A stretch of 64,000 bases of DNA from an uncultured Ruminococcus sp. (GTDB lineage: Bacteria; Bacillota; Clostridia; Oscillospirales; Ruminococcaceae): contig CAKSJP010000008.1 in the NCBI GenBank assembly GCA_934463425.1, forward strand, positions 16,817 through 80,816. Reading direction: 5' to 3'. Below are positions 8,710 through 16,078 of the stretch, one piece after another. The notes under the pieces were generated by a model, which worked only from the letters and a program-made list of their open reading frames with translations, ran no database searches and was not told where the DNA came from. Each line of letters begins with the position of its first letter. Within the stretch, counting starts at the first letter, position 1. Position numbers and translations under genes: made by a program.

Positions 8710-8738
8710 ATTATATCACAACTTTCGGATACTGTCAA
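8710..8738 (-). promoter_or_regulatory. Promoter of the tRNA-Thr/tRNA-Tyr operon
   Basis: TTGACA (8733-8738), 17-base spacer, TATAAT (8710-8715) on the minus strand, 23 bases before the tRNA-Thr gene. Confidence 0.88.
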
Positions 8739-8842
8739 GCATTTTTTTGAGGTTTTTCTTTTTCAAAGTTTTCAGTGATGAAACTTGTCTTTTTCAATCT
8801 CAATATGCTTGTTTTAAAGATATATTGGCAATGAAAATAAAA

Positions 8843-8938
8843 TTAGTGGGACAGGCGGTTTTTGGAGATGCCTCCGGTTTTGCCCCGAAAAAAACATTTT
8901 CCGGAGAAAATACTGCACTGCCAAACCGCATTTTTTTC
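8843..8938 (+). other. Orphan structured element ending in a T-run
   Basis: In a gene-free stretch (8739-9107), GCGGTTTTTGG pairs with CCAAACCGC (two-base bulge) about 65 bases downstream; inside, CTCCGG pairs with CCGGAG; the outer stem is followed by ATTTTTTT. This resembles a structured RNA with its own terminator, read on the plus strand. No clear upstream promoter was found and I do not recognise it as a known RNA family. No gene follows on the plus strand. Confidence 0.35.
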
Positions 8939-8992
8939 ACGAGATCGGATCACTGCGGCATGCTCCCTCGGCCACGATCATGTTCAGAAGCT

Positions 8993-9033
8993 GCAAAAAG
9001 CACCCTCTCCCGGATGGGAAAGGATGCCCTTGC
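8993..9033 (-). terminator. Terminator of the GntR-ABC operon
   Basis: GCATCCTTTCCC and GGGAGAGGGTGC form a 12-bp hairpin with an ATCC loop followed by TTTTT on the minus strand, 75-110 bases past the permease stop. Confidence 0.88.
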
Positions 9034-9107
9034 GAAAAAGTATATAAGGAAGAAGTGGGAATCTGCCCTCATGGAACAGACAGACTCCACTTTGGGGATG
9101 TCAAGCT

Positions 9108-11348
9108 TTAGCCAACTGCTTCAACCGCATCAGAATCATCAAATTCCGTATCCGAAACGTCGTACCCGTCCTCGTTGTAATTTTCAACGTCAAACAGATC
9201 CTCAGTCCGGGGATCGTCGAAAAATGCATCCTTGACGGGCACGTGCAGATCAATCGCATTGCCCTGATCCGCCAGACCGTCCTCCGACCACAGGTAGATG
9301 TCAGCACAGGACTCCCCTGCCTGCATCGGTCTGTCCAGAATCGCATACTGCATGAGCAGCTGCAGCGATTCGCTCTGGTTCAACGGCTGGCAGTCAGAAG
9401 CATAGGCATAGTAACTGCTGTAAGCCGAGCTAGAATTCCCGCCGTAAGCATTCATGTTGACGGAAATGTTCTTCTCACTCTTGGTCAGTTCCGACAGCAG
9501 TGCCAGATTGTCCTTTTGTGCCGCATAGAGCATTTCGTAGAATTTCTTTGTCGTTTCTGGTGTCAGATTTTGATAGATCGGGCAGTCCAGCGCATACGAT
9601 CTTCCGTTTTTGCGGAACGTATACTCGACATCGCTCACCCATGTATCGTCAGTACTGCCATTCTGTATCGTCTGATACAGGGTTTCAAAGTCTGCTGACT
9701 GCAATTCCTCCCGATAGGTCTGCAGCAGTTCCTCTGCCTGCTCTGTACTCAGATAGTAGGAACCCATCTGGTCGCCGAATGTTGCAGTGCCCTTGAGTTC
9801 CTGCGGCGGGTTTCGCCATACATCTACATAGTCCGCATTGGTCTGCAATGCATCCAGCAGCTTTTCTGTTTCGGAAGCAGGCACATAGATCAGCCGGCGG
9901 AGCGTATGGCTTTTCGTGCGGATAATAACATCATAGGCACAATAAGAATCAACGCGGTTTTCAGCAATTTCAATCTCGTCATAGCAGCTTTCAGTATAAT
10001 ACTTGCTCTGATAAGCATCATCGCCGCCTTCTTCCCACGTTTTCAGGTTTTCGTCCAGATAGTAGGACACCAGTGTCACAGCAGTGGGGTCGGTGATCTC
10101 GATATCCCGGCTCATCAGATTGATATAATCCCGATAGTTCAGATAGCTGCCGCCGGAAATATAGTCCGTGCCGTCTGTACTGCAGAAAGACACGCTTTCG
10201 ATCTCCTGCATTGCCGGACGCTGTGCCACGATGTGATTTTCCACCGCATGCATGCCCAGCAGGATCCCCACATTCAGCAGTGCCACAATGCCCAGCCCCG
10301 GCAGTGCCGTCAGCAGGTTTTTCCACTTCTTCGTGGTGATCAGTTCGTAGGCAAAGTACACCAGTGCTGCCACCAGATAGAACACCAGGAACACAAACCA
10401 TTCGTCCCGCAGCATACCGTTAGTCATTGCGCTGAACATCGCACAAACGATAAAGATACAGATCACCATGGTCACCACAATGCGGTAGATGTGCTGGAGC
10501 AGACGGCTGGGAGCAGACTGTCCGGCAGCCTCACTGCGGCGGCGACAGAACAAGAACGCTGCGATCACAAAATACAACAGTCCCAGCAGGAACGTGTACA
10601 GGTATGCCTGCCAGCTGGGGGAAAAGACAGTTTCTATGCTCGTCCCGTCATTTTCGGACATGGAAAAGACCACATTGACACCAGAGAACAACAGGTTATT
10701 GGCATTCCGGAAAAATCCCGTCCCCGCAGAATCCGACAGAAACGGCAGGGCATTCACCATAGACGACTGCAATGCCAGCACACAGAGCCGCGGCAAAAAA
10801 AGCAGGATTCCGGCAAACAGCAGGTTCGTGAAAACAGTACCGGTTATGCTCATGGAAACCAGCACACCGGCAACCAACAGAAAACTCATGCAGAACAGGC
10901 TCGCCGCAAAGGGCAGCAGGCTGTCCGTCAGCAGAGTGATATACTTGTGTGTAAACCCACAGGCAATAACGGAAGTCAGCGTTCCCAGCACCAGCAGCAG
11001 AACTACCCACAGCAGTACAGCTCCGGCATAACTCAAGTACAGGGTGATCCGTTTATGGGGCAATGCGTGGTACAAGTCCGATGCCGCCCGATTGTCCAGA
11101 AAGTGGAACAGCATCAGCGTCATCAGCGGTGCCGCCAGCAGCACCACAAGCAGTGTCACATTGATGCCCCACGCCTCATAGACGATTTTGGTATAATAAG
11201 GGCTGCTGCCCAAGCTGATCGCCTGGGCAACCGGCTCCAGAATGGCACCCAGCACCACAATTACTGCGGCAAAAATGCCGATCATCTTGCATTGCTGAAA
11301 GCCTTCCCAAAGCATTTTCAGCGAAAAAGTTGTTCTTTTCTGTTTCAT
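9108..11348 (-). CDS. ABC transporter permease (large ABC-2-type, Ytr-like operon)
   Basis: 746 residues. About six helices in the N-terminal half (residues 20-340) form an ABC-2-like membrane domain; the C-terminal ~370 residues are a large soluble, probably extracytoplasmic domain rich in Tyr, Asp and Glu, as in Firmicutes permeases that pair with YtrB-type ATPases. It is likely an exporter or cell-envelope stress transporter; the substrate is unknown. The ATG at 11348 has GGGGAGGA upstream and overlaps the small ORF stop (ATGA). It is the last gene of gntR-ATPase-small ORF-permease. Confidence 0.82.
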   Translation of the reverse strand: MKQKRTTFSLKMLWEGFQQCKMIGIFAAVIVVLGAILEPVAQAISLGSSPYYTKIVYEAWGINVTLLVVLLAAPLMTLMLFHFLDNRAASDLYHALPHKRITLYLSYAGAVLLWVVLLLVLGTLTSVIACGFTHKYITLLTDSLLPFAASLFCMSFLLVAGVLVSMSITGTVFTNLLFAGILLFLPRLCVLALQSSMVNALPFLSDSAGTGFFRNANNLLFSGVNVVFSMSENDGTSIETVFSPSWQAYLYTFLLGLLYFVIAAFLFCRRRSEAAGQSAPSRLLQHIYRIVVTMVICIFIVCAMFSAMTNGMLRDEWFVFLVFYLVAALVYFAYELITTKKWKNLLTALPGLGIVALLNVGILLGMHAVENHIVAQRPAMQEIESVSFCSTDGTDYISGGSYLNYRDYINLMSRDIEITDPTAVTLVSYYLDENLKTWEEGGDDAYQSKYYTESCYDEIEIAENRVDSYCAYDVIIRTKSHTLRRLIYVPASETEKLLDALQTNADYVDVWRNPPQELKGTATFGDQMGSYYLSTEQAEELLQTYREELQSADFETLYQTIQNGSTDDTWVSDVEYTFRKNGRSYALDCPIYQNLTPETTKKFYEMLYAAQKDNLALLSELTKSEKNISVNMNAYGGNSSSAYSSYYAYASDCQPLNQSESLQLLMQYAILDRPMQAGESCADIYLWSEDGLADQGNAIDLHVPVKDAFFDDPRTEDLFDVENYNEDGYDVSDTEFDDSDAVEAVG

Positions 11349-11485
11349 CTTAGAAATCCTCCCCTCGCATGAAGGTATGCCGCAGCACAAATCGCAGCAA
11401 GTCCCAATACCACCGCCAGCAGCACCAGTGAACTCATCAGCTGACGGCGCGTCTCCCGGCGGTCATTTCGATTTAGATTCTGCAT
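11345..11485 (-). CDS. Small 46-residue single-span membrane protein
   Basis: A short ORF between the ATPase and the permease. The ATG at 11485 has an ideal GGAGG site (GGAGGAAAACCGCC) and lies inside the last 23 bases of the ATPase gene in another frame; its TGA overlaps the permease ATG. The protein starts MQNLNRNDRRETRRQ, then a hydrophobic helix (SSLVLLAVVLGLAAICAAA) and a short tail. Tight overlap on both sides and a charged-then-hydrophobic pattern support a real gene, perhaps a small subunit of the transporter (inference). No homologue is recognised by eye. Confidence 0.65.
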   Translation of the reverse strand: MQNLNRNDRRETRRQLMSSLVLLAVVLGLAAICAAAYLHARGGFLR

Positions 11486-12401
11486 GGCGGTTTTCCTCCT
11501 CTATCAAGTCATCGATCTGGAACGTATAGCCCAGGGTTTCCATTTCATAAGTAAAGACCTCTTCCAGAGACAGCGGCAGCACATCCAGCAGGATTGGCTC
11601 CATGGCGCGCAGCTTCTGCACGATCTCTTCCCGGTCGCCGCTGACGATCAGATTGGCGACGCTGCCGCTCTTCTCATAGTGGGAAACCTGAATCCCCTGG
11701 AACTTGCTCTTGTCGTACTCGTCGCGGAACGCGATCTGAATCTTGAACTGAGAAGTTTTCAGATTCTCGATGTCGCTCTCCAGCACCAGACCGCCTTTAT
11801 GCAGCAGTGCCAGCTGATCACAGATATCCTCCAGTTCCCGCAGAGAATGAGAGGTGATGATCGCAGAAGCGCCCCGTTCCAGAACATCCTCACAGATCAG
11901 CTTTTTCACAAAATTCCGCATGACCGGATCCAGTCCGTCAAAGGTTTCGTCGAAAAACAGATAGTCCGGCCGGCAGGACAGCGCCAGGATCGTTGCCGCC
12001 TGACGGCGCATGCCCTTAGAAAACTGTCCCAGAGACTTGTTTCGGGGCAGCTGCAGATGACTGCGAAGCTTTTCAAAGCGTTCGCCGTCAAAATCCGGAT
12101 ACAGATTCCGGTACATCCGTTCCATTCGGTTCAGATTTGCTCCGGAGAGAAAATACAGTTCATCCGGTACATAGGCAATGCGGCGCTTGATGGCAGGATT
12201 GTCCCAAACCGGCTGGCCGTCAATGCGGATCTCGCCGCCGTCCGGCTGATATACACCGGTAAGCGCCCGGAGAAATGTAGATTTTCCGGCACCATTTGAA
12301 CCGACCATACCATAAATGCAGCCATTTCCGATGGAACAAGTCACATTTTCCAAAGCCGTAAAATCCTGAAAGCGCTTGGTCAAATTTTTGACTTCGATCA
12401 T
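11463..12401 (-). CDS. ABC transporter ATP-binding protein (YtrB-like)
   Basis: 312 residues. Walker A GSNGAGKST, signature LGQFSKGMRRQ, Walker B DYLFFDETFDGLD and switch His in ITSHSLREL, then a ~90-residue C-terminal extension typical of ABC-2 exporter ATPases. It powers the permease encoded downstream. It starts at an ATG overlapping the gntR stop by four bases (ATGA), with GGAGAGCAGAT upstream. Its 3' end overlaps the 46-residue membrane ORF. Confidence 0.92.
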   Translation of the reverse strand: MIEVKNLTKRFQDFTALENVTCSIGNGCIYGMVGSNGAGKSTFLRALTGVYQPDGGEIRIDGQPVWDNPAIKRRIAYVPDELYFLSGANLNRMERMYRNLYPDFDGERFEKLRSHLQLPRNKSLGQFSKGMRRQAATILALSCRPDYLFFDETFDGLDPVMRNFVKKLICEDVLERGASAIITSHSLRELEDICDQLALLHKGGLVLESDIENLKTSQFKIQIAFRDEYDKSKFQGIQVSHYEKSGSVANLIVSGDREEIVQKLRAMEPILLDVLPLSLEEVFTYEMETLGYTFQIDDLIEEENRHAESKSK

Positions 12402-12796
12402 ATCTGCTCTCCTCCATTCTGCTGTTCCTTTGCATTATGAAACGCCTGTTCCACACAGGCAGTGATCTCTTCTTTTGTTACGCCGGCCATCGCCAGAACT
12501 GTCAGCAGTTCCGTCAGATCCTTCATCTTCTCTCTTCCTTTCTCCAACAGCTTCTGCTGCGCATCAGCACAGACATAATACCCTTTTCCCGGCACAGATT
12601 GTATCAGTCCCCTGGCATCCAGCTCTGTATAGGCTTTTAAAATTGTTCGGGGATTGATAGAATTGGCCATTGAGACGCTGCGCACAGACGGGATCTGACT
12701 GCCCGGCTGCAAAACATCCGTCAGAATAAACTGCTGCACCTGTTGGATGATCTGTTCATAAACCGGCTCTCGTGACATCGGATCAATCTGGAACAT
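12398..12796 (-). CDS. GntR-family transcriptional regulator (YtrA-type)
   Basis: 132 residues. The N-terminal winged helix includes EPVYEQIIQQVQQFILTDVLQPGSQIPSVRS and NPRTILKAYTELDARGLI; the short C-terminal part is helical rather than a full effector domain, as in the YtrA subfamily, which represses its own ABC transporter operon. RBS GGAGGTTTTGCC precedes the ATG. It is the first gene of the operon, with a strong promoter 250 bases upstream and an inverted repeat near the transcription start that may be its operator. Confidence 0.9.
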   Translation of the reverse strand: MFQIDPMSREPVYEQIIQQVQQFILTDVLQPGSQIPSVRSVSMANSINPRTILKAYTELDARGLIQSVPGKGYYVCADAQQKLLEKGREKMKDLTELLTVLAMAGVTKEEITACVEQAFHNAKEQQNGGEQI

Positions 12797-12839
12797 GGCA
12801 AAACCTCCATTCTTTCAACGCGCATTCACATGAAAATAA

Positions 12840-12864
12840 AAGCAGCACCGCACAATACCGATGC
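12840..12864. repeat. Half-copy of the dispersed CACCGCACAA palindrome
   Basis: AGCAGCACCGCACAATACC in the 5' leader of the gntR operon matches the left arm of the dispersed element at 15845 and 57220. A clear right arm is not visible nearby. Confidence 0.45.
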
Positions 12865-13008
12865 ATCCTTTGATCCTGGGGCAGACCGCCTGAAAATTCC
12901 GCAGGCATACTGTCGGCGTGATCCGCATCCGTCCAGCTGCTTCACAGAACGCGTCTTTGTTCTCGGACATGCGTGAGACAGCACTGCGATCCGTTCTCCG
13001 CCTATAGC

Positions 13009-13080
13009 GTTGTACGTATTGTAAGTGTTGTACTCATCATGCAACACGCTAAGTATACCATATTCCAAAGCACTTGTCAA
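13009..13080 (-). promoter_or_regulatory. Promoter and probable GntR operator of the ABC operon
   Basis: TTGACA (13075-13080), 17 bases, TATACT (13052-13057) on the minus strand. Just downstream GTGTTG and CAACAC form a perfect inverted repeat around an 11-base spacer, and GTACAAC recurs twice; these sit at or after the start site where a repressor would act. The leader to gntR is about 250 bases. Confidence 0.75.
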
Positions 13081-13840
13081 GAGGATTGGAATACTTTTTT
13101 TGCAGTTCCTGCAATTTTGGGCAATATGACGAAAAATCAGCAGGCAGATTGTATGCAGCGCCGCCAGAAGGACTTTGCGCGGTGCTTTCTTTTGGAAAAT
13201 TACAGCAGCGCTGCGCAAAATCTGAGCAATACCGCACAACATCGCTGTATAGGATACATCATCTGCTATCGAGTCAAACAGACAGAAATTCCACAGATAT
13301 TTTGTTATACTGTCAGGGATTTCGGCCGCTGCAGCAGACGGTCCTGCATATGGTGTACAGGACGCTCAGACGGTCTCCGCACCATGTTGCGGTTTATTCA
13401 TCATATACATACTACGGCTATGAAACTTTCAAAAAGTGCACCGATAATATTTCAACTTCAAGAAACCATCTGCAAATCGAGATATGCTATAATTTAAAGG
13501 TAGAAAAAATGAGAAAAATCATAGCAATTTGATATACATCCGAATTGCAGCATTTGAGAAACACCGATAGCAGTGCTTTTATCGAATGCCGTGCAGATAG
13601 AATCCGGGTGGCGGCGTGCACGCGGCGCGTCAGGAAATGAGAACCGTTTTCACAGACATCCTCTCACGCTTTTGAGAAGAGCTGATGCGTATATTTTTGG
13701 TGCATACGTGTTCTGAATGAATTGCTGAGAACAAAGACGGGCGAGCACTGAGTCTGCTCTGTGCCAAAAGGCAGCGCTGCATCGTATGTCTGGTGCGATA
13801 CTGCCAGAGACACATTTGACGCTTGGGGGAGCGCATAACC
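13081..13840. other. Gene-free region between divergent operons
   Basis: About 760 bases with no convincing ORF. It contains another CAATACCGCACAAC motif near 13231, a TATAAT near 13490 without a good -35, and a 7-codon ORF (13509) with a weak AAAGGTAG site. Composition is more A/T-rich and less codon-like than the neighbours; it may hold the promoter of the CPBP-like gene or gene remnants. Confidence 0.4.
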
Positions 13841-15013
13841 ATGAAACTGAAGAATCTGAAAAGATCAAATGCCCCGGCACCGGAGATTGTGGATGTCGTG
13901 GCAGATTCCAACTATGGAACTGTTTCGGAAGCATATAACACCGCATTCCGAAAATGGCGAAACCGAGAAGAGAACAACTATGCGTTTCGCTGCCGAAAAC
14001 GGCGAAACGAGGCGGTCTATGTAGAAGGAAAGGGATATCACGAACCCGATCCGGCGGCAGAAGAGCGCCGCGCCATGACACAGGCGCATATGATCATTGG
14101 CATTGCGCTGTTTGCTTATCTGCTGATCGAAAATCTGCTCACTGCAATGCTCATGGGCATCGCACAGATCATTGGATTAGATGTAGGCTATTGCTACAGC
14201 GATGGTACGGTATACGGCAATCAGACGGCAGTGCTGGTGATCCTGATCATAAAATCGGTCTTAAAATATCTCGTGCCTCTTCTGATCATCCGGCTTTCTT
14301 TTCGGATGCCGCGACGCGTGGCGTATCACCTGAAGCTAGACGCGCCGCGAGAATTTCCGGCAACCATCGCTGTCACACTAATTATTTTCGCAGTGACAAA
14401 CGTCTGGCTTCTGTTTTCACCCATCAATTTTCTCAGCCACAGCACTTTGGGAGAAGCCTACTATACGGTTTCTTATATGAAGCCGTCCTATCAGATCATT
14501 TACCTTGCTTTTGAACTGCTGTTTGTCAGCATCTGCAAGGAATTGCTTCTGCACGGTGAAATGCTTCATGTGCTTCGGCAGTTCGGTGACTGGTATGCGA
14601 TCATACTCACTGCAATTGTATCCATCTGCGTTTCACACAGCTGCACTACGATTTTAATGGAATTAACATTCGCCATAGTTTCCGGCATTGCAGTCCTGCG
14701 AAGCGGCTCACTGCTGCCGTCTATCTGCTGCCGGATTCTATATCACGCGATGCTGTTCGGCATATTTTGGATAGAAATCGATCAAAATCATCTGCTGTTG
14801 GACTATCGTCCGCTGTTTATGCTTGTGGTTTTGACCCTGGGTATTATCCTGTGCCTGCTTTCCATTCGCCCCACACGAAAAAATCCGGCGCTGCTTCAGC
14901 AAAGACGCTATCTTTCCACAAAGGAACGGATCTATACCGCCATGCACCTGGGGCCGCTGTGCATCGTCTTTTTCCTCTGCATGATCCTGATGGTAATTGA
15001 GGTGATCTTTTGA
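13841..15013 (+). CDS. CPBP-family membrane protein with degenerate active site
   Basis: 390 residues: a ~75-residue charged cytoplasmic N-terminus, then about eight hydrophobic segments. The region FVSICKELLLHGEML ... ICVSHSCTTILMEL ... GIAVLRSGSLLP ... CRILYHAMLF aligns in spacing with CPBP/CAAX-type intramembrane proteases, whose motif 1 is EExxxR and motif 2 FxxxH. Here the first Glu is Lys and the Arg is His (KELLLHG), so proteolytic activity is doubtful; it may be a pseudo-enzyme. The ATG at 13841 with GGGGGAG upstream is preferred to an upstream TTG. The stop overlaps the tadA TTG start. Confidence 0.65.
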   Translation: MKLKNLKRSNAPAPEIVDVVADSNYGTVSEAYNTAFRKWRNREENNYAFRCRKRRNEAVYVEGKGYHEPDPAAEERRAMTQAHMIIGIALFAYLLIENLLTAMLMGIAQIIGLDVGYCYSDGTVYGNQTAVLVILIIKSVLKYLVPLLIIRLSFRMPRRVAYHLKLDAPREFPATIAVTLIIFAVTNVWLLFSPINFLSHSTLGEAYYTVSYMKPSYQIIYLAFELLFVSICKELLLHGEMLHVLRQFGDWYAIILTAIVSICVSHSCTTILMELTFAIVSGIAVLRSGSLLPSICCRILYHAMLFGIFWIEIDQNHLLLDYRPLFMLVVLTLGIILCLLSIRPTRKNPALLQQRRYLSTKERIYTAMHLGPLCIVFFLCMILMVIEVIF

Positions 15014-15519
15014 CGGCGGCCTTTATCCCTCAGGCGCGATATATGATGCGTGCGCTGGATCTGGCACGGCAGGCAGCGGAAATGGGAGAAGTGCCAGTGG
15101 GCGCTGTGGTGGTACAAAAATCCACCGGACGCATCATCGGCGAAGGATACAACCGCCGGGAAACAGATCGCTCTCCTCTGGCGCATGCAGAGATCATGGC
15201 AATCGATGCTGCAAGCAAGACACTGGGCGGCTGGCGGCTGCTGGACAGTGCACTGTATGTGACTCTGGAGCCGTGTCCCATGTGCGCCGGTGCGATCCTG
15301 CATGCCCGGTTGGAACAGGTGATCTATGGTACAACCGATCCCAAAGGCGGCGCGGTAGATTCTGTCCAACAGCTGTTCGCACTTCCGTATAACTGGACGC
15401 CGGAGGTACACACCGGGCTGCTCCAGGCAGAATGCGCTCAGGTGCTAAAAGATTTTTTTCGGGAACTGCGGCTGAAAAAGAAAGCGGAAAAAATCGCAAA
15501 AAACGGAATATTGCTATAA
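15010..15519 (+). CDS. tadA: tRNA-specific adenosine deaminase
   Basis: 169 residues. It deaminates wobble adenosine 34 to inosine in tRNA-Arg(ACG). The zinc and catalytic motifs are LAHAEIMAI (HAE, proton-shuttling Glu) and LEPCPMCAGAIL (PCxxC), with the usual DPKGGAVDS segment. The start is a TTG at 15010 with GAGGTG five bases upstream, overlapping the stop of the previous gene (TTGA); no better ATG lies before the conserved ARYMMRALDLA. A perfect terminator follows. Confidence 0.94.
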   Translation: MTAAFIPQARYMMRALDLARQAAEMGEVPVGAVVVQKSTGRIIGEGYNRRETDRSPLAHAEIMAIDAASKTLGGWRLLDSALYVTLEPCPMCAGAILHARLEQVIYGTTDPKGGAVDSVQQLFALPYNWTPEVHTGLLQAECAQVLKDFFRELRLKKKAEKIAKNGILL

Positions 15520-15553
15520 GAGGACACCGCATGGACGGCTGTCCTCTTTTTTA
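15516..15553 (+). terminator. Terminator of tadA
   Basis: AAGAGGACA and TGTCCTCTT form a 9-bp stem followed by TTTTT, starting right at the tadA stop codon. Confidence 0.9.
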
Positions 15554-15555
15554 TA

Positions 15556-15590
15556 AAGGCAGCACCGCACAAGGCCTGTACAAGACAGCC
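15556..15590. repeat. Half-copy of the dispersed CACCGCACAA palindrome
   Basis: AAGGCAGCACCGCACAAGGC matches the left arm of the full element at 15845; the right arm is missing. Confidence 0.6.
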
Positions 15591-15622
15591 AAAAAAACAA
15601 ATAAAAAAATCGAATTTTGCTA

Positions 15623-15651
15623 TTGACAAAGCTCGGCATTTCTGCTATAAT
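15623..15651 (+). promoter_or_regulatory. Promoter of tRNA-Ser
   Basis: TTGACA (15623-15628), 17-base spacer, TATAAT (15646-15651), about 40 bases before the tRNA. Confidence 0.9.
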
Positions 15652-15690
15652 AATAAAGCTGACTGCGCATAAAGCAGGACAGTAAAAAAT

Positions 15691-15782
15691 GGACAGGTGG
15701 TTGAGCTGGTCTAAGGCGCACGACTGGAACTCGTGTATACGTTAATAGCGTATCGAGGGTTCGAATCCCTCCCTGTCCGCCA
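15691..15782 (+). tRNA. tRNA-Ser (GGA)
   Basis: A 92-base class II tRNA with long variable arm, anticodon loop CTGGAAC (GGA), T-arm GAGGGTTCGAATCCCTC, acceptor GGACAGG/CCTGTCC and an encoded CCA. It has its own promoter and terminator. Confidence 0.95.
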
Positions 15783-15789
15783 AGAATAG

Positions 15790-15823
15790 AGCTGCTGCAG
15801 CATATGTTGCAGCAGTTTTTTTA
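15790..15823 (+). terminator. Terminator of tRNA-Ser
   Basis: CTGCTGCA and TTGCAGCAG form the stem, followed by TTTTTTT. Confidence 0.9.
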
Positions 15824-15844
15824 TACATATACAGCAATAAAATC

Positions 15845-15895
15845 AGGGCAGCACCGCACAAAGCCGTCAGACAGACTTTGTGCAGCGTTGCCCTT
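15845..15895. repeat. Full copy of dispersed palindrome (GGCAGCACCGCACAAAG type)
   Basis: AGGGCAGCACCGCACAAAG and CTTTGTGCAGCGTTGCCCT are near-perfect inverted arms around a 12-base loop. It is the clearest of several copies in the window (see 12840, 15556, 48468, 55750, 57220, 59666). It has no coding content and no U-run. Confidence 0.8.
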
Positions 15896-15980
15896 AGAAC
15901 ATTGATGCTATTGAACGAGAACCGCCTACCTGCTGCAGGCAGGAGAAAGCTCCGGCTTTTCTAAGTCGGACAGAATAGCA

Positions 15981-16009
15981 TTGACATTCTCCAACTGCAA
16001 TGCTATAAT
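15981..16009 (+). promoter_or_regulatory. Promoter of the GH3 gene
   Basis: TTGACA (15981-15986), 17 bases, TATAAT (16004-16009). Confidence 0.88.
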
Positions 16010-16032
16010 CAAACCAATGCAGAATGACAGAT

Positions 16033-16064
16033 TTTCTTTGCGGATGCAAAGAAAGATCATTTTT
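16033..16064 (+). promoter_or_regulatory. Leader hairpin upstream of the GH3 gene
   Basis: TTTCTTTGC and GCAAAGAAA form a perfect 9-bp stem with a GGAT loop, and TTTTTT follows five bases after the stem; it sits between promoter and ribosome site. It could be a leaky attenuator, a CcpA-type or other operator, or an mRNA-stability stem. Confidence 0.45.
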
Positions 16065-16078
16065 TAGGAGGAACTATC

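Noticed and set aside
9906..11372. A 488-codon plus-strand frame
   Set aside because: Antisense to the ABC permease; very rich in His and Gln, a shadow of Leu/Val codons.
12826..13532. Several short frames upstream of the gntR operon
   Set aside because: They cross the promoter and operator region, lack ribosome sites and look random.
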